Positions 18,444 to 31,833 of a DNA stretch of 64,000 nt are shown here, piece after piece. The notes beneath the pieces are model-generated. The model was not told where the DNA came from and ran no database searches. It was given only the letters and a program-made list of their open reading frames with translations. Where the stretch lies: contig CP076354.1 of NCBI GenBank assembly GCA_018798825.1, positions 1,240,001-1,304,000 on the forward strand, written 5' to 3'. A program made the position numbers and the translations under genes. Positions within the stretch are counted from its first letter, which is position 1; the number at the start of each line of letters is the position of its first letter. This DNA comes from Ochrobactrum sp. BTU1. Its GTDB lineage: Bacteria > Pseudomonadota > Alphaproteobacteria > Rhizobiales > Rhizobiaceae.

Positions 18444-18506
18444 CACTCAAATCCCTTGTCTATGGCGTATCCGGTGTTTGTGCACCGGACTGGCACAAAC
18501 TATCGG

Positions 18507-19067
18507 CTATTCTTCCGAACCGACCACATCATGGCGGCGAGCCTGAAGGGTCGAGTACTTGATACCGCGCTGTGCAGCGATGTCCTTTGGATGCATCTGA
18601 TGCTTCAGAGCGTCAAAGGTTGCACGAACCATGTTGTAAGGGTTCGAGGAGCCGAGCGACTTAGCAACAACGTCCTGAACGCCAAGCGTTTCGAACACTG
18701 CACGCATTGGACCACCAGCAATGATACCCTTACCGGCAGGAGCTGCACGGAGGAGAACCTTGCCAGCGCCGTGACGGCCCTGCACATCGTGATGCAGAGT
18801 ACGGCCCGAACGAAGCGGAACGAAAATCATGTCGCGCTTAGCAGCTTCAGTTGCCTTACGGATCGCTTCAGGCACTTCGCGTGCCTTACCATGACCGAAG
18901 CCAACGCGGCCCTTCTGGTCGCCAACTACGACGAGCGCAGCGAAACCAAAACGACGGCCACCCTTAACAACCTTGGCGACGCGATTAATGTGAACGAGCT
19001 TGTCAACGAATTCGCTGTCGCGCTCCTCACGACCGCGATCTTCGCGGTTACGTTCTTTCTGTGCCAT
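18507..19067 (-). CDS. rpsE: 30S ribosomal protein S5
   Basis: 186 residues with acidic-basic N-terminal extension ([20 protein letters not shown]), the RNA-binding S5 signature ([20 protein letters not shown]), and the C-terminal part with [22 protein letters not shown]5 is involved in decoding accuracy and mRNA helicase activity at the entry site. Located between rplR and rpmD. Confidence 0.98.
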   Translation of the reverse strand: MAQKERNREDRGREERDSEFVDKLVHINRVAKVVKGGRRFGFAALVVVGDQKGRVGFGHGKAREVPEAIRKATEAAKRDMIFVPLRSGRTLHHDVQGRHGAGKVLLRAAPAGKGIIAGGPMRAVFETLGVQDVVAKSLGSSNPYNMVRATFDALKHQMHPKDIAAQRGIKYSTLQARRHDVVGSEE

Positions 19068-19105
19068 ATCCTATTCCTTTATTTTTTTCCGGAAGCACAA
19101 AATTA

Positions 19106-19468
19106 TTAGAAGCTAAGTCCGCCTTCGCGGGCAGCTTCGGCGAGAGCCTTCACACGGCCGTGGTAAATGAATGCACCACGGTCGAACACTACTTCACTGA
19201 CGCCTGCTTTCTTAGCACGCTCTGCAACCAGCTTGCCAACTGCAGCTGCTGCTGCGGAGTCGGCGCCGGTCTTGAGCTTGCCCTTCAGGTCGCCATCCAG
19301 GGTCGAAGCAGCTGCGATGGTAACACCGCGAACGTCGTCGATAACCTGAACGTAGATGTTCTTGGAAGAGCGGTGTACGCTGAGACGTGGACGGCCGTTT
19401 GCGACAGCCTTGACCTGACGGCGTACACGAGCAGCGCGACGCTGCAAAGTTTCTTTTGGCGATGCCAT
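19106..19468 (-). CDS. rplR: 50S ribosomal protein L18
   Basis: 120 residues; [20 protein letters not shown] and the 5S rRNA-binding region ending [20 protein letters not shown] are typical of L18. With L5 it attaches 5S rRNA to the 50S subunit. Twelve bases separate it from rplF. Confidence 0.98.
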   Translation of the reverse strand: MASPKETLQRRAARVRRQVKAVANGRPRLSVHRSSKNIYVQVIDDVRGVTIAAASTLDGDLKGKLKTGADSAAAAAVGKLVAERAKKAGVSEVVFDRGAFIYHGRVKALAEAAREGGLSF

Positions 19469-19480
19469 GACGCGCTTCCC

Positions 19481-20014
19481 TTACTTCTTCTTGCCTTCTT
19501 TGCGGACGATCTTCTCGCCAGCATACTTGACGCCCTTGCCCTTGTAAGGCTCGGGGCCGCGATATTCGCGGATCTCAGCCGCGACCTGACCGACCTGTTG
19601 CTTGTCGATACCAGTGACGACGATTTCCGTCGGCTTAGGAACAGCAACAGTGATGCCAGCAGGCACGTCATAGACCACTTCGTGGCTGAAGCCGAGCGAA
19701 AGCTGGACATTCTTGCCCTGCATAGCAGCACGGTAACCAACGCCGCTAATCTCAAGCTTCTTTTCAAAGCCCTTTTCGACGCCTTCGAAGATGTTAACGA
19801 TCATCGAACGCGACATGCCCCACTTGGAGCGAGCTTCTTTGGACTGGTCACGAGGATCGACGCTTACAGCGCCGTCTTCGAGCTTAACCAGAACTTCATC
19901 GTGCACTACGAAAGACAATTCGCCTTTCGCGCCCTTAGCCTTGACGGTCTGACCTTCAACGCTGGCGGTCACGCCCGCCGGGACCGGCACGGGTTTTTTA
20001 CCGATACGAGACAT
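19481..20014 (-). CDS. rplF: 50S ribosomal protein L6
   Basis: 177 residues, two tandem L6 folds; [15 protein letters not shown] start and the C-terminal signature [20 protein letters not shown]. It sits near the factor-binding site at the base of the L7/L12 stalk. Positioned between rpsH and rplR. Confidence 0.98.
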   Translation of the reverse strand: MSRIGKKPVPVPAGVTASVEGQTVKAKGAKGELSFVVHDEVLVKLEDGAVSVDPRDQSKEARSKWGMSRSMIVNIFEGVEKGFEKKLEISGVGYRAAMQGKNVQLSLGFSHEVVYDVPAGITVAVPKPTEIVVTGIDKQQVGQVAAEIREYRGPEPYKGKGVKYAGEKIVRKEGKKK

Positions 20015-20052
20015 TTTTATACCTGTCTTTTATCTGTTCACTGTCGGCCGCA

Positions 20053-20451
20053 TCAGAAGATGCGGCAGAGCAGCTCACCACCAACGTTTTGTTCACGAGC
20101 TTCATGATCAGCCATCACACCCTTAGGGGTGGACAGGATCGAGATGCCAAGGCCATTCGCAACCTGCGGGATCGACTTAACCGACACGTAAACGCGACGG
20201 CCAGGCTTCGAAACGCGGGTCAGTTCACGAATGACTGGAACGCCTTCATAATACTTCAGTTCGATTTCGATCTCGGCTTTGCCGTTCACGAATTCACTCT
20301 GCGTGTATCCGCGGATGTAACCTTCAGACTGAAGAACATCCAGTACGCGAGCGCGCAGCTTCGAAGCCGGGGTCGAAACCTTGGTCTTCTTGCGGCCAAC
20401 TGCGTTGCGGATACGGGTCAGCATATCGCCGATAGGATCTGACACAGACAT
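20053..20451 (-). CDS. rpsH: 30S ribosomal protein S8
   Basis: 132 residues; [17 protein letters not shown] start and the S8 signature [20 protein letters not shown] close to the C-terminus. It is a primary 16S rRNA binder and in E. coli the translational repressor of the spc operon; whether it regulates here is not visible. Located between rpsN and rplF. Confidence 0.98.
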   Translation of the reverse strand: MSVSDPIGDMLTRIRNAVGRKKTKVSTPASKLRARVLDVLQSEGYIRGYTQSEFVNGKAEIEIELKYYEGVPVIRELTRVSKPGRRVYVSVKSIPQVANGLGISILSTPKGVMADHEAREQNVGGELLCRIF

Positions 20452-20461
20452 ATGCTACTCC

Positions 20462-20767
20462 TTACCAGCTCGACTTAACTATGCCTGGAATCTGTCCAAG
20501 CGAACCCAACTGGCGAAGCGCAATACGCGACATCTTCAGTTTACGGTAATAACCACGCGGGCGACCCGAAACTTCGCAACGATTGCGAATACGGACCTTA
20601 GCAGAATTGCGCGGCAGTTCGGCGAGCTGGATAGTAGCGCGGAAACGCTCATCCAGCGGAAGGCTCTGATCCATTACGATCGCCTTCAGACGTGCACGCT
20701 TTTCAGCATGACGCTTAACCAACTTTTCGCGGCGCTTGTTGTTTTCGACTGCGCTAGTCTTGGCCAT
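20462..20767 (-). CDS. rpsN: 30S ribosomal protein S14
   Basis: 101 residues, the long zinc-independent form: the positions that carry CxxC pairs in the short form are absent. Signature [21 protein letters not shown]. Component of the 30S head. Ten bases separate it from rpsH. Confidence 0.98.
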   Translation of the reverse strand: MAKTSAVENNKRREKLVKRHAEKRARLKAIVMDQSLPLDERFRATIQLAELPRNSAKVRIRNRCEVSGRPRGYYRKLKMSRIALRQLGSLGQIPGIVKSSW

Positions 20768-20793
20768 ATTAATATACCTCGCTACGCTTGCCG

Positions 20794-21351
20794 TTACTGC
20801 CGGAACGGGAAGTTGAAGGCGCGCAGAAGAGCGCGGGCTTCATCATCCGTCTTAGCGGTCGTGCAAACGATGATGTCCATGCCCCAGATCTGATCAACTT
20901 TATCGTAGTTGATTTCTGGAAACACGATGTGTTCCTTAATACCCATGGCGAAGTTGCCGCGGCCATCAAAGCTCTTCGGATTCAGACCGCGGAAATCTCG
21001 AACGCGCGGAAGCGCAATCGTGATCAGACGATCAAGGAATTCGTACATGCGGTCCGCACGAAGAGTTACCTTCGTACCGATTGGCATGTCTTCACGCAAC
21101 TTGAAGGTCGCGATCGAATTACGGGCGCGAGTAATGACAGCCTTCTGACCGGCAATCAAGCCCAGATCTTCTGCTGCAACAGCTGGCTTCTTCGAATCAG
21201 AAGTCGCTTCGCCGACGCCCATATTGAGAACAACTTTGGTGATGCGTGGGATCTGCATCTCGTTGTCATATTTGAATTCTTCAAGAAGAGCCTTGCGGAT
21301 CGTATCCAGATAAACTTTCTTGAAGCGTGGAAGTGCCTTAGCTTCAGCCAT
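20794..21351 (-). CDS. rplE: 50S ribosomal protein L5
   Basis: 185 residues; contains [18 protein letters not shown] and the C-terminal [17 protein letters not shown] stretch that define L5. It binds 5S rRNA and contacts P-site tRNA. Its ATG shares one base with the rplX stop (TGATG), implying translational coupling. Confidence 0.98.
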   Translation of the reverse strand: MAEAKALPRFKKVYLDTIRKALLEEFKYDNEMQIPRITKVVLNMGVGEATSDSKKPAVAAEDLGLIAGQKAVITRARNSIATFKLREDMPIGTKVTLRADRMYEFLDRLITIALPRVRDFRGLNPKSFDGRGNFAMGIKEHIVFPEINYDKVDQIWGMDIIVCTTAKTDDEARALLRAFNFPFRQ

Positions 21352-21656
21352 CAGATCACTGCTCCCGAACGCTTTGCGACGCGAACCTTCTTGCCGTCCT
21401 CAACGCGGAAACCAACGCGAGTCGGCTTGCCGTCCTTAGGATCAGCAACTGCCAGGTTCGACAAATGAATCGGCGCCTCTTTCGAGATGATGCCGGCTTC
21501 CTGAGTCTGTGTCTGGCGCTGATGACGCTTCACAACATTAATGCCACGAACAACGGCTTTGTCGTCCTTAGGCATAACCTGAAGAACTTCGCCTGTACGG
21601 CCCTTGTCCTTACCGGACAGCACGACAACGCTGTCGCCTTTGCGAATCTTTTGCAT
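21351..21656 (-). CDS. rplX: 50S ribosomal protein L24
   Basis: 101 residues; KOW motif at the N-terminus ([21 protein letters not shown]) and the basic segment [18 protein letters not shown]. It initiates 50S assembly and lies near the tunnel exit. Overlaps rplE by one base. Confidence 0.98.
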   Translation of the reverse strand: MQKIRKGDSVVVLSGKDKGRTGEVLQVMPKDDKAVVRGINVVKRHQRQTQTQEAGIISKEAPIHLSNLAVADPKDGKPTRVGFRVEDGKKVRVAKRSGAVI

Positions 21657-21668
21657 CGTCTTGCTTCC

Positions 21669-22037
21669 TTACAGAACTTCCGGAGCCAGCGAAATGATCT
21701 TCATGTGGCTCTTTGCGCGAAGTTCGCGCGGAACCGGTCCGAAGATACGCGTGCCGATAGGCTCTTTCTTGTTATCGATGAGAACAGCTGCGTTATTATC
21801 GAAACGAATAACGCTACCGTCTGCGCGACGGATGTCCTTGGCGGTCCGTACGACCACCGCCTTCATCACGTCACCTTTTTTGACGCGGCCGCGCGGAATA
21901 GCTTCCTTGATCGACACCACAATGATGTCGCCAACGGAAGCATAACGCCGCTTCGAGCCGCCCAGCACCTTGATGCACATGACACGACGTGCGCCGGAGT
22001 TATCCGCCACGTCGAGGTTTGTTTGCATCTGAATCAT
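21669..22037 (-). CDS. rplN: 50S ribosomal protein L14
   Basis: 122 residues; [20 protein letters not shown] start and the signature [20 protein letters not shown]. It forms an intersubunit bridge and is a docking site of the silencing factor RsfS. Twelve bases upstream of rplX. Confidence 0.98.
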   Translation of the reverse strand: MIQMQTNLDVADNSGARRVMCIKVLGGSKRRYASVGDIIVVSIKEAIPRGRVKKGDVMKAVVVRTAKDIRRADGSVIRFDNNAAVLIDNKKEPIGTRIFGPVPRELRAKSHMKIISLAPEVL

Positions 22038-22105
22038 GACTGGCCGCCTTCTTTTCCTTCAGCTGGTTAAGGGCTCCTGCCCTACCTAAGCTGCGTGTTT
22101 GTAAT

Positions 22106-22348
22106 TTAGCCCGCTGTTACGTTCGAAAGAACGACCCAGCGTTTGTCCTTCGAAATTGGCTTGGATTCTTCGATAGAAACCTGATCACCAATCTTGAACT
22201 GGTTGTTTTCGTCGTGCGCCTTATACTTCTTCGACTGGCGAACGGTCTTCTGGAGGAGCGGGTGCGAATAGCGACGCTCAACCTTAACCACAACAGTCTT
22301 ATCGTTTTTGTCGCTGACGACAACGCCCTGCAGAACGCGTTTAGGCAT
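22106..22348 (-). CDS. rpsQ: 30S ribosomal protein S17
   Basis: 80 residues; [20 protein letters not shown] and the S17 signature [19 protein letters not shown]. An OB-fold primary binder of 16S rRNA. Located between rpmC and rplN, with a 68-base spacer before rplN. Confidence 0.98.
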   Translation of the reverse strand: MPKRVLQGVVVSDKNDKTVVVKVERRYSHPLLQKTVRQSKKYKAHDENNQFKIGDQVSIEESKPISKDKRWVVLSNVTAG

Positions 22349-22360
22349 TATACTTGTTCC

Positions 22361-22561
22361 TTATGCCTTGCTTTCGGCCGCCTTCTGGCGGGCGATGGTC
22401 TTAATACGCGCAATGTCACGGCGAACCTGCTTCACGCGCGCGGTTTTTTCGAGCTGGCCGGTTGCCTTCTGAAAGCGCAGATTAAACTGCTCTTTCTTCA
22501 GGGCGCCCAACTCATCGTTCATCTGATCGAGGCTTTTGGCCCGAACGTCTGCGGCTTTCAT
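22361..22561 (-). CDS. rpmC: 50S ribosomal protein L29
   Basis: 66 residues, two long helices; [18 protein letters not shown] and [20 protein letters not shown] match L29. It sits at the tunnel exit and helps bind trigger factor and SRP. Twelve bases before rpsQ. Confidence 0.97.
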   Translation of the reverse strand: MKAADVRAKSLDQMNDELGALKKEQFNLRFQKATGQLEKTARVKQVRRDIARIKTIARQKAAESKA

Positions 22562-22572
22562 GACTGCCTCTC

Positions 22573-22986
22573 TTACTCTGCGATGCGCTGAATGAAGCGC
22601 GTCTTGACCGACAACTTTGCAGCGCCGAGTCTCAGGGCTTCGCGTGCCACATCTTCGGGTACGCCGTCAAGCTCAAACATTATACGACCTGGTGCTACGC
22701 GGCATGCCCAGTAGTCAACTGAACCCTTACCTTTACCCATACGGACTTCGGTAGGCTTCGATGTTACTGGCAGATCCGGGAAGATACGGATCCATACACG
22801 ACCGGCACGCTTCATGTGACGGGTGATCGCGCGGCGAGCCGCTTCGATCTGTCGTGCTGTGACGCGGTCAGGCTCAACGGCCTTCAAACCGAATGCACCG
22901 AAATTAAGGTCCGTACCGCCCTTCGAGTTGCCGTGAATACGGCCCTTGAACTGCTTACGGAACTTGGTGCGCTTAGGCTGCATCAT
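22573..22986 (-). CDS. rplP: 50S ribosomal protein L16
   Basis: 137 residues; starts [16 protein letters not shown] and contains the L16 signatures [17 protein letters not shown] and the [10 protein letters not shown] segment. It helps organise the A-site/peptidyl transferase region. Either of two adjacent ATG codons could be the start. Confidence 0.98.
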   Translation of the reverse strand: MMQPKRTKFRKQFKGRIHGNSKGGTDLNFGAFGLKAVEPDRVTARQIEAARRAITRHMKRAGRVWIRIFPDLPVTSKPTEVRMGKGKGSVDYWACRVAPGRIMFELDGVPEDVAREALRLGAAKLSVKTRFIQRIAE

Positions 22987-23024
22987 TGTTCTCTACTCCA
23001 AATTTCTCGCCCGCGGCCCGCTTT

Positions 23025-23735
23025 TTAAGCGTTTTCGCGGCGGCGGTTCTGCTGGGAACCCTGATTGTCACCCTCAACCGCACGACGTTCAGAAGCCATT
23101 GGGTCGTGCTCAAGGATTTCGCCCTTGAATACCCAAACCTTCACGCCGCAGATGCCGTAAGCGGTCTGCGCTTCTGCTGTACCGTAGTCGATATCAGCAC
23201 GCAGCGTGTGAAGAGGAACGCGGCCTTCGCGGTACCATTCCATACGTGCGATTTCAGCGCCACCCAGACGGCCGGAGCAGTTGATACGAATACCTTCCGC
23301 ACCCAGACGCATTGCTGACTGAACAGCACGCTTCATGGCGCGACGGAATGCCACACGGCGTTCGAGCTGCTGAGCGATCGACTGAGCGATCAGCGTAGCA
23401 TCGACTTCCGGCTTGCGAACTTCAACAATGTTGAGCGACGCATCGGAATTCGTCATCTCGGAAAGCTTCTTGCGAAGCTTTTCGATGTCTGCACCCTTCT
23501 TGCCGATGATGATACCCGGACGAGCCGAGTGAATCGTCACGCGGCACTTCTTGTGCGGACGCTCGATTACGATCTTGGAGATCGCAGCCTGCTTAAGTTC
23601 GCTCTTAAGATATTCGCGAATCTTCACGTCTTCATGCAGAAGCTTGCCGTACTCACCGGTATTCGCGTACCAACGCGAATCCCAGGTGCGGTTGATGCCG
23701 AGACGAAGACCGATTGGATTAATCTTCTGGCCCAT
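23025..23735 (-). CDS. rpsC: 30S ribosomal protein S3
   Basis: 236 residues; N-terminal [22 protein letters not shown] domain with [18 protein letters not shown] (about residues 75-92), and C-terminal S3 domain with [20 protein letters not shown]. At the mRNA entry channel. Its ATG shares one base with the rplV stop. Confidence 0.98.
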   Translation of the reverse strand: MGQKINPIGLRLGINRTWDSRWYANTGEYGKLLHEDVKIREYLKSELKQAAISKIVIERPHKKCRVTIHSARPGIIIGKKGADIEKLRKKLSEMTNSDASLNIVEVRKPEVDATLIAQSIAQQLERRVAFRRAMKRAVQSAMRLGAEGIRINCSGRLGGAEIARMEWYREGRVPLHTLRADIDYGTAEAQTAYGICGVKVWVFKGEILEHDPMASERRAVEGDNQGSQQNRRRENA

Positions 23736-24124
23736 TATGCGGCCTCCCCTTTTTCCGCAACTTCGCGGACAACAATGGTGAGATGCGAAAACGGCTTTTC
23801 GATGCGGCTTGCCTTACCACGTCCACGAACGTGGAAACGCTTCATGACAATGGATTTGCCGACATAAGCTTCAGCAACGATCAGCGCGTCAACATCGAGA
23901 TCATGATTGTTCTCTGCGTTGGCGATAGCCGATTCGAGCGTCTTTTTCACTGTTTCCGCGATCCGCTTGCGCGAGAACGTCAGATCAGCAAGTGCCGCAT
24001 TTACTTTCTTACCGCGGATCAATGCCGCGACAAGATTAAGCTTCTGCGGGCTGACGCGAAGCGTACGGGCGACGGCTTTCGCCTCGTTATCCTTAAGCTG
24101 GCGGGGAGCCTTGGCCTTGCCCAT
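23735..24124 (-). CDS. rplV: 50S ribosomal protein L22
   Basis: 129 residues; [20 protein letters not shown] and the C-terminal signature [20 protein letters not shown]. Its extended loop lines the peptide exit tunnel. The loop sequence appears intact (no macrolide-type deletion). Two bases after rpsS. Confidence 0.98.
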   Translation of the reverse strand: MGKAKAPRQLKDNEAKAVARTLRVSPQKLNLVAALIRGKKVNAALADLTFSRKRIAETVKKTLESAIANAENNHDLDVDALIVAEAYVGKSIVMKRFHVRGRGKASRIEKPFSHLTIVVREVAEKGEAA

Positions 24125-24126
24125 CG

Positions 24127-24405
24127 TTACTTCCTCTTTGCCTTCTTGTCCGCGCCGTGACCGTAATAGGTACGTGTCGGCGCGAATTCACCGAACTTGT
24201 GTCCAACCATTTCTTCGGAGATCGATACCGGCACATGCTTGTTGCCGTTATAAACACCGAAGGTCAGGCCAACGAACTGCGGCAAGATAGTGGAGCGACG
24301 GCTCCACATCTTGATGACTTCACTACGACCGCCCTCGCGTACCTTCTCAGCTTTCTTGAGAAGATAGCCATCGACGAACGGACCTTTCCAAACTGAACGA
24401 GCCAC
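24127..24405 (-). CDS. rpsS: 30S ribosomal protein S19
   Basis: 92 residues; [20 protein letters not shown] and the S19 signature [20 protein letters not shown]. With S13 it forms the top of the 30S head. It lies between rplB and rplV. Confidence 0.98.
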   Translation of the reverse strand: MARSVWKGPFVDGYLLKKAEKVREGGRSEVIKMWSRRSTILPQFVGLTFGVYNGNKHVPVSISEEMVGHKFGEFAPTRTYYGHGADKKAKRK

Positions 24406-24420
24406 TTCAGACTACCTCTC

Positions 24421-25254
24421 TTACTTCTTGCGCTGATGACGCGAGCGCATGATGAACTTATCGGTCGCCTTATTCGAACGGGTCTTCTTACCCTTCGTAG
24501 GCTTGCCCCAAGGCGTGACCGGATGACGACCACCGGAAGTGCGGCCTTCACCACCACCATGCGGGTGGTCAACTGGGTTCATTGCAACACCGCGAACGTG
24601 AGGACGCTTACCGCGCCAGACCGAACGACCGGCCTTACCGTCATTGATGTTGCTATGCTCTGGGTTGGAAACTGCGCCAACCGTTGCGAAACATGCACCT
24701 GGAACCAGACGCTGTTCACCAGAATTGAGACGCAGGATAGCCATACCCTGGTCACGTCCGACGAGCTGTGCATATGCACCAGCCGAACGAGCAATCTGGC
24801 CGCCCTTGCCTGGCTTCATTTCCACGTTGTGGATAATCGTACCAACAGGCATCGACGAAAGCGGCATTGCATTGCCTGGCTTAACGTCGACGGACTGGCC
24901 GGAAATGACCTTGTCGCCGGCTGCCAGACGCTGCGGAGCCAGAATGTAGCTCAGCTCGCCGTCTTCATAGCGGATCAGCGCGATAAACGCGGTGCGGTTT
25001 GGATCGTATTCCAGGCGTTCAACCGTAGCGACGACGTCGTGCTTACGACGCTTGAAGTCAACAAAACGGTAAGAACGCTTGTGACCACCGCCCTGAAAGC
25101 GAACAGTGATACGACCGGTGTTGTTACGGCCACCCTTCTTGGACAGACCTTCGGTCAGGGACTTGACCGGCTTGCCCTTGTAGAGTTCCGAACGGTCCAC
25201 GATGACCAGCTGACGCTGGCCTGGCGTGGTCGGATTAAAGTGCTTGAGTGCCAT
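24421..25254 (-). CDS. rplB: 50S ribosomal protein L2
   Basis: 277 residues; [20 protein letters not shown] start and the C-terminal [20 protein letters not shown] motif with the conserved histidine near the peptidyl transferase centre. One of the oldest ribosomal proteins, needed for subunit association. Fifteen bases before rpsS. Confidence 0.98.
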   Translation of the reverse strand: MALKHFNPTTPGQRQLVIVDRSELYKGKPVKSLTEGLSKKGGRNNTGRITVRFQGGGHKRSYRFVDFKRRKHDVVATVERLEYDPNRTAFIALIRYEDGELSYILAPQRLAAGDKVISGQSVDVKPGNAMPLSSMPVGTIIHNVEMKPGKGGQIARSAGAYAQLVGRDQGMAILRLNSGEQRLVPGACFATVGAVSNPEHSNINDGKAGRSVWRGKRPHVRGVAMNPVDHPHGGGEGRTSGGRHPVTPWGKPTKGKKTRSNKATDKFIMRSRHQRKK

Positions 25255-25274
25255 TGTCTTTACTCCATGGCCTC

Positions 25275-25568
25275 TCAGAGACCTGTCGAAACGTCGATGC
25301 TCTGGCCTTCAGCCAAAGTAACGATCGCTTTCTTGACATCGCTCTGGCGCCCGACAATGCCGCGGAACCGCTTCACCTTGCCTTTGCGCACAGTGGTGTT
25401 AACGGCCTTTACCTTGACGCCAAAAAGCGCCTCGATTGCAGCCTTGATTTCCGGCTTCGTCGCCTTGCGAGCTACGTTGAAGACGACCTGGTTATGTTCG
25501 GAAACAAGGGTCGACTTCTCAGTAATAACTGGGCTGACGATCACGTCATAATGGCGAAGATCGGTCAT
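25275..25568 (-). CDS. rplW: 50S ribosomal protein L23
   Basis: 97 residues; [20 protein letters not shown] and the [18 protein letters not shown] extended region. Main docking site for trigger factor and SRP at the tunnel exit. Its ATG overlaps the rplD stop by four bases (ATGA), implying coupling. Confidence 0.98.
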   Translation of the reverse strand: MTDLRHYDVIVSPVITEKSTLVSEHNQVVFNVARKATKPEIKAAIEALFGVKVKAVNTTVRKGKVKRFRGIVGRQSDVKKAIVTLAEGQSIDVSTGL

Positions 25569-26185
25569 TTAAAACGCTCCTCGAGGGCTTCGACAGCTGC
25601 CTTGGAAAGCACGAGCTTGCCACGACGCAGGATGTCGTAAACATTGATGCCCTGTACTGGCAGAACATCGATGTTCGGGATGTTCGAAGCAGCGCGCTGG
25701 AAGTTCACGTCGATCTCTGCACCACCGATGAGGAGTGCATTCTCAAGACCGAGCTTTGCGAACTGCGAAACAAGCTGCTTTGTCTTGGCTTCAGAGGCAG
25801 CCAGATCATCGATGATGATCAGGTCGGATGCCTTAGCCTTAGCCGACAGAGCATGACGCAAGCCGAGAGCGCGAACCTTCTTTGGCAGATCATGATCATG
25901 CGTACGGACTACTGGTCCGTGAGCCTGACCACCGCCCCGGAACTGCGGTGCACGAGCCGAATGGTGACGAGCGCGACCCGTACCCTTCTGCTTGTACATC
26001 TTCGAACCGGTGCGGCTGATGTCGCTGCGGCCCTTGGCATCATGAGAGCCCTGCTGGCGGCGAGCCAGCTGCCAGCGCACGACGCGCTGAAGAATGTCGT
26101 CGCGTGGGTCGAGGCCGAAGATTTCTTCGTTCAGCTTGACCTTGCCGGCATCCTTGCCTTCAAGAGTTGTAATCGTGAGATCCAT
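25565..26185 (-). CDS. rplD: 50S ribosomal protein L4
   Basis: 206 residues; tunnel-loop region with [19 protein letters not shown], and a C-terminal Rossmann-like part. In E. coli L4 represses the S10 operon by transcription attenuation and translational control; no matching leader is visible here because tuf and rpsJ lie only 58 bases apart. Overlaps rplC by one base. Confidence 0.98.
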   Translation of the reverse strand: MDLTITTLEGKDAGKVKLNEEIFGLDPRDDILQRVVRWQLARRQQGSHDAKGRSDISRTGSKMYKQKGTGRARHHSARAPQFRGGGQAHGPVVRTHDHDLPKKVRALGLRHALSAKAKASDLIIIDDLAASEAKTKQLVSQFAKLGLENALLIGGAEIDVNFQRAASNIPNIDVLPVQGINVYDILRRGKLVLSKAAVEALEERFK

Positions 26186-26907
26186 TATTCGGCTCCCTCA
26201 GTCGCGACTGCATCCGCAGCTGCATTGTTTGCGCTTGAACGCAGGGCAGCCGGCTTAGGTGCATTCTCAGGCAGCGAAACCTTGACTGCATCACGAACGA
26301 GGATCCAGGCACCCTTGGAGCCAGGAACCGCGCCGCGAACCAGAATAAGGCCACGATCGCTATCTGTAGAGACAACTTCGATGTTCTGCGTCGTCACGCG
26401 GGTTTGACCCATGTGACCAGCCATCTTCTTGCCCTTGAACACCTTACCCGGATCCTGACGCTGACCGGTCGAGCCGTGAGCGCGGTGGGTAACTGAGTTA
26501 CCGTGCGAAGCACGATGACCAGCAAAGTTGTGGCGCTTCATAACACCGGCAAAACCTTTACCGATAGAAGTGCCCGTCACATCGACCTTCTGGCCGGCGA
26601 CGAAATGCTCGGCAAGAATCTCCGAGCCTACTTCGAGAAGGTTATCCGGCGAAACGCGGAATTCCGCTACTTTCGCCTTAGGCTCAACTTCAGCCTTCGC
26701 GAAATGACCGCGCAGAGCCTTAGTTGTGTTCTTTACCTTGGCAAGTCCAACGCCAAGCTGAACAGCCGTATAACCGTTTTTTTCAACTGTACGCTGAGCT
26801 ACCACGTGGCAGTCTTCCATGCGGAGAACTGTCACTGGTACATGTTCGCCAGCGTCGTTATAGACGCGGGTCATGCCCAGCTTCTGTGCAATAACACCTG
26901 AACGCAT
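26185..26907 (-). CDS. rplC: 50S ribosomal protein L3
   Basis: 240 residues from the ATG giving [16 protein letters not shown]; eight more in-frame codons lie upstream but are not family-like. Carries the L3 signature [20 protein letters not shown] and an Ala-rich tail common in alphaproteobacteria. It nucleates 50S assembly near the peptidyl transferase centre. Confidence 0.98.
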   Translation of the reverse strand: MRSGVIAQKLGMTRVYNDAGEHVPVTVLRMEDCHVVAQRTVEKNGYTAVQLGVGLAKVKNTTKALRGHFAKAEVEPKAKVAEFRVSPDNLLEVGSEILAEHFVAGQKVDVTGTSIGKGFAGVMKRHNFAGHRASHGNSVTHRAHGSTGQRQDPGKVFKGKKMAGHMGQTRVTTQNIEVVSTDSDRGLILVRGAVPGSKGAWILVRDAVKVSLPENAPKPAALRSSANNAAADAVATEGAE

Positions 26908-26936
26908 CGGGTTCGTTCCTTCCGTCCTCAAGCCGA

Positions 26937-27245
26937 TTAAAGCTTGATCTCGACATCAACACCGGCAGACAGATCGAGCTTCATCAGCGCGTCTACAGTC
27001 TGTGGAGTTGGGTCAACGATATCGAGAAGACGCTTGTGCGTGCGCATCTCGAACTGCTCGCGGCTCTTCTTGTCGATGTGCGGCGACCGGTTAACTGTGA
27101 ACTTTTCGATCCGCGTTGGAAGTGGGATCGGTCCGCGCACGTTGGCACCGGTACGCTTGGCAGTCGACACGATTTCCCGCGTCGAAGCGTCAAGGATCCG
27201 ATGATCAAACGCCTTGAGGCGAATGCGGATGTTTTGACCGTTCAT
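26937..27245 (-). CDS. rpsJ: 30S ribosomal protein S10 (NusE)
   Basis: 102 residues; [20 protein letters not shown] start and the signature [20 protein letters not shown]. Beyond its ribosomal role S10 acts as NusE in transcription antitermination with NusB and links ribosomes to NusG. First gene of the S10 group, but joined to the upstream tuf gene by only 58 bases without a terminator, so the str and S10 operons form one block here. Confidence 0.98.
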   Translation of the reverse strand: MNGQNIRIRLKAFDHRILDASTREIVSTAKRTGANVRGPIPLPTRIEKFTVNRSPHIDKKSREQFEMRTHKRLLDIVDPTPQTVDALMKLDLSAGVDVEIKL

Positions 27246-27303
27246 TTCATCTGTTCCTTGTTACGCGGAGCGCCTCCGGAGAGACGCTCCTGCACAAATC
27301 TAA

Positions 27304-28479
27304 TTACTCGATGATCGAAGCGACGATGCCTGCACCGACGGTGCGGCCACCTTCACGGATAGCGAAGCGGAGCTTCTCTTCCATCGCGATCGGTACGATC
27401 AGCGTGACGTCTACAGTGACGTTATCGCCAGGCATAACCATTTCCGTGCCTTCTGGCAGGGTAACAACACCGGTCACGTCAGTCGTACGGAAGTAGAACT
27501 GTGGACGGTAGTTGGTGAAGAATGGCGTATGACGACCACCTTCGTCCTTGGTCAGAATGTAGGCTTCTGCCTTGAACTTGGTGTGTGGCTTAACCGAACC
27601 TGGCTTGCAGAGAACCTGACCACGTTCAACGTCTTCACGACCAACGCCGCGAACCAGTGCGCCGATGTTGTCGCCAGCCTGGCCCTGATCGAGCAGCTTG
27701 CGGAACATTTCAACGCCGGTAACGGTCGTCTTGCCGGTTGCCTTGATGCCGACGATTTCGACTTCTTCGCCAACCTTAACAATACCGCGCTCAACGCGAC
27801 CGGTAACAACCGTACCACGACCCGAAATCGAGAACACGTCTTCGATTGGCATCAGGAATGGCTGGTCGATTGGACGCTCTGGAGTTGGGATGTACGAGTC
27901 AACTGCATCCATCAGGTTGCGGATTGCGTCTTCGCCGAGTTCCTTCGAGGAATCTTCGAGAGCTGCAAGAGCCGAACCCTTAACGATTGGCACTTCGTCG
28001 CCTGGGAAGTCGTACTTCGACAGAAGTTCACGAACTTCGAGTTCTACGAGTTCGAGAAGTTCAGCATCGTCAACCTGATCGCACTTGTTCAGGAACACGA
28101 CGATCGCAGGAACGCCAACCTGACGAGCGAGCAGGATGTGCTCACGGGTCTGTGGCATCGGGCCGTCAGCTGCCGAAACAACCAGGATCGCGCCGTCCAT
28201 CTGTGCAGCGCCGGTGATCATGTTCTTAACATAGTCAGCGTGGCCTGGGCAGTCGACGTGTGCATAGTGACGGTTTGCAGTTTCATATTCAACGTGAGCC
28301 GTCGAAATGGTGATACCGCGAGCGCGTTCTTCTGGTGCAGCATCGATCTGGTCGTATGCCTTGAATTCACCGAAGAACTTGGTGATCGCTGCCGTCAGCG
28401 AGGTCTTGCCATGGTCAACGTGACCAATGGTGCCGATGTTTACGTGGGGCTTATTACGTTCAAACTTGCTCTTTGCCAT
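27304..28479 (-). CDS. tuf: Elongation factor Tu, copy 1 (str operon)
   Basis: 391 residues; GTPase P-loop GHVDHGKT at residues 19-26, then [12 protein letters not shown] and NKCD guanine-binding motifs, and the C-terminal barrel domains. It brings aminoacyl-tRNA to the ribosome. It follows fusA after 60 bases. The copy at 45263-46438 encodes the same protein, and several alternative-frame translations of the two are also identical, so the DNA is identical or nearly so from the start codon to the stop codon while flanks differ. Confidence 0.98.
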   Translation of the reverse strand: MAKSKFERNKPHVNIGTIGHVDHGKTSLTAAITKFFGEFKAYDQIDAAPEERARGITISTAHVEYETANRHYAHVDCPGHADYVKNMITGAAQMDGAILVVSAADGPMPQTREHILLARQVGVPAIVVFLNKCDQVDDAELLELVELEVRELLSKYDFPGDEVPIVKGSALAALEDSSKELGEDAIRNLMDAVDSYIPTPERPIDQPFLMPIEDVFSISGRGTVVTGRVERGIVKVGEEVEIVGIKATGKTTVTGVEMFRKLLDQGQAGDNIGALVRGVGREDVERGQVLCKPGSVKPHTKFKAEAYILTKDEGGRHTPFFTNYRPQFYFRTTDVTGVVTLPEGTEMVMPGDNVTVDVTLIVPIAMEEKLRFAIREGGRTVGAGIVASIIE

Positions 28480-28539
28480 CTGAGCTCTCCTAAAATTACA
28501 GCCTGCTCAGGCTTTTTAATGTTTGGCGTAACCCGGAGG

Positions 28540-30624
<2,085 letters not shown>

Positions 30625-30653
30625 GTTTTTGCTCTTTGAATAGGGTTCGACGA

Positions 30654-31124
30654 TTACCAGCGGTAATGCGAGAACGCGCGGTTGGCTTCTGCCATGCGGT
30701 GCGTGTCTTCACGCTTCTTGACAGCGGAACCACGATTGTTTGCCGCATCCAGCAGTTCGCCGGAGAGACGGTCAATCATCGTCGTTTCATTGCGACCACG
30801 AGCTGCATTGATCAGCCAGCGAATGGCAAGTGCCTGGCGGCGTTCTGAACGCACATCGACCGGAACCTGATAGGTTGCACCACCAACGCGGCGCGAACGG
30901 ACTTCAACGTGCGGAGCAACATTGTCGAGCGCCTGATGGAACAGCGCGACCGGCTCTGACTTCGCCTTGGCTTCGATTGCAGACAGCGCACCGTAAACGA
31001 TGCTTTCAGCAACCGACTTCTTACCATGAAGCATAACTGCATTCATGAACTTCGTGATAACGAGATCGCCGAACTTTGGATCCGGATTAATCTCACGCTT
31101 CTCAGCTTTATGGCGTCTGGACAT
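30654..31124 (-). CDS. rpsG: 30S ribosomal protein S7
   Basis: 156 residues; [20 protein letters not shown], and the [15 protein letters not shown] and [14 protein letters not shown] motifs of S7. It organises the 3' domain of 16S rRNA and in E. coli represses the str operon. Located 68 bases after rpsL. Confidence 0.98.
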   Translation of the reverse strand: MSRRHKAEKREINPDPKFGDLVITKFMNAVMLHGKKSVAESIVYGALSAIEAKAKSEPVALFHQALDNVAPHVEVRSRRVGGATYQVPVDVRSERRQALAIRWLINAARGRNETTMIDRLSGELLDAANNRGSAVKKREDTHRMAEANRAFSHYRW

Positions 31125-31192
31125 TTCGTCTCAACTTTCAATTACATCGGGCTCAACTCGCCATTCCGGCGGCCGGTATCCCCGGAAAATTC

Positions 31193-31564
31193 TTACTTAG
31201 GACGCTTCGCACCGTACTTCGAACGACGCTGCTTGCGGTTCTTAACACCCTGGGTATCGAGAACGCCGCGGATGATGTGGTAACGCACACCCGGCAAATC
31301 CTTTACGCGACCGCCGCGGATCATGACCACGGAGTGCTCCTGAAGGTTGTGACCTTCACCAGGGATGTAACCGATGACTTCAAAGCCATTGGTCAGACGG
31401 ATCTTAGCGACCTTACGGAGAGCCGAGTTTGGCTTCTTAGGGGTCGTTGTATAAACGCGGGTGCAAACGCCGCGCTTCTGTGGGTTTGCCTGCAGAGCAG
31501 GAACCTTATTACGCTTTACCGGCGCAGTGCGCGGCTTGCGGATCAACTGGTTTACGGTAGGCAT
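31193..31564 (-). CDS. rpsL: 30S ribosomal protein S12
   Basis: 123 residues from the ATG at 31564, which has a GAGGAAGG ribosome site; the frame runs 74 codons further upstream without family similarity. Residues Lys43 (in TTTPKKP) and Lys88 and Pro91 (in RVKDLPG) are wild type, i.e. of the streptomycin-sensitive kind. S12 lines the decoding centre. First gene of the str operon, behind a strong promoter and a long leader. Confidence 0.98.
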   Translation of the reverse strand: MPTVNQLIRKPRTAPVKRNKVPALQANPQKRGVCTRVYTTTPKKPNSALRKVAKIRLTNGFEVIGYIPGEGHNLQEHSVVMIRGGRVKDLPGVRYHIIRGVLDTQGVKNRKQRRSKYGAKRPK

Positions 31565-31833
31565 TGAACCTTCCTCTATAAAAAATCTCGTATCGGCGCC
31601 CAATAAGGGCCGTTTCACCGGAGTGCTCATGCACAAATTCGGGACGAGCCACTCCATCAGCGGCCACCCGAACAAAAGCAGAGGAAGCATAAGCTTCATG
31701 CGAACGGCAAGTTGCATTTCGATCGTAAAACGAACCCTGTTTGAGGCGAACTCCAAAGCGCGTCGCTCCGAAAATGCCAGCCTCACATCGGCTCAGATGG
31801 GCTGCTGATACGTGTTTACAGGCGTTTCGTCAA
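31565..31833 (-). promoter_or_regulatory. Promoter and long leader of the str operon
   Basis: On the minus strand TTGACG (31833-31828), exactly 17 bases, then TATCAG (31810-31805): a near-consensus housekeeping promoter. It gives a leader of about 235 bases before rpsL, longer than needed for a ribosome site. Further upstream to 32040 lies the presumed divergent promoter of the acidic hypothetical gene; nothing else was recognised there. Confidence 0.65.
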
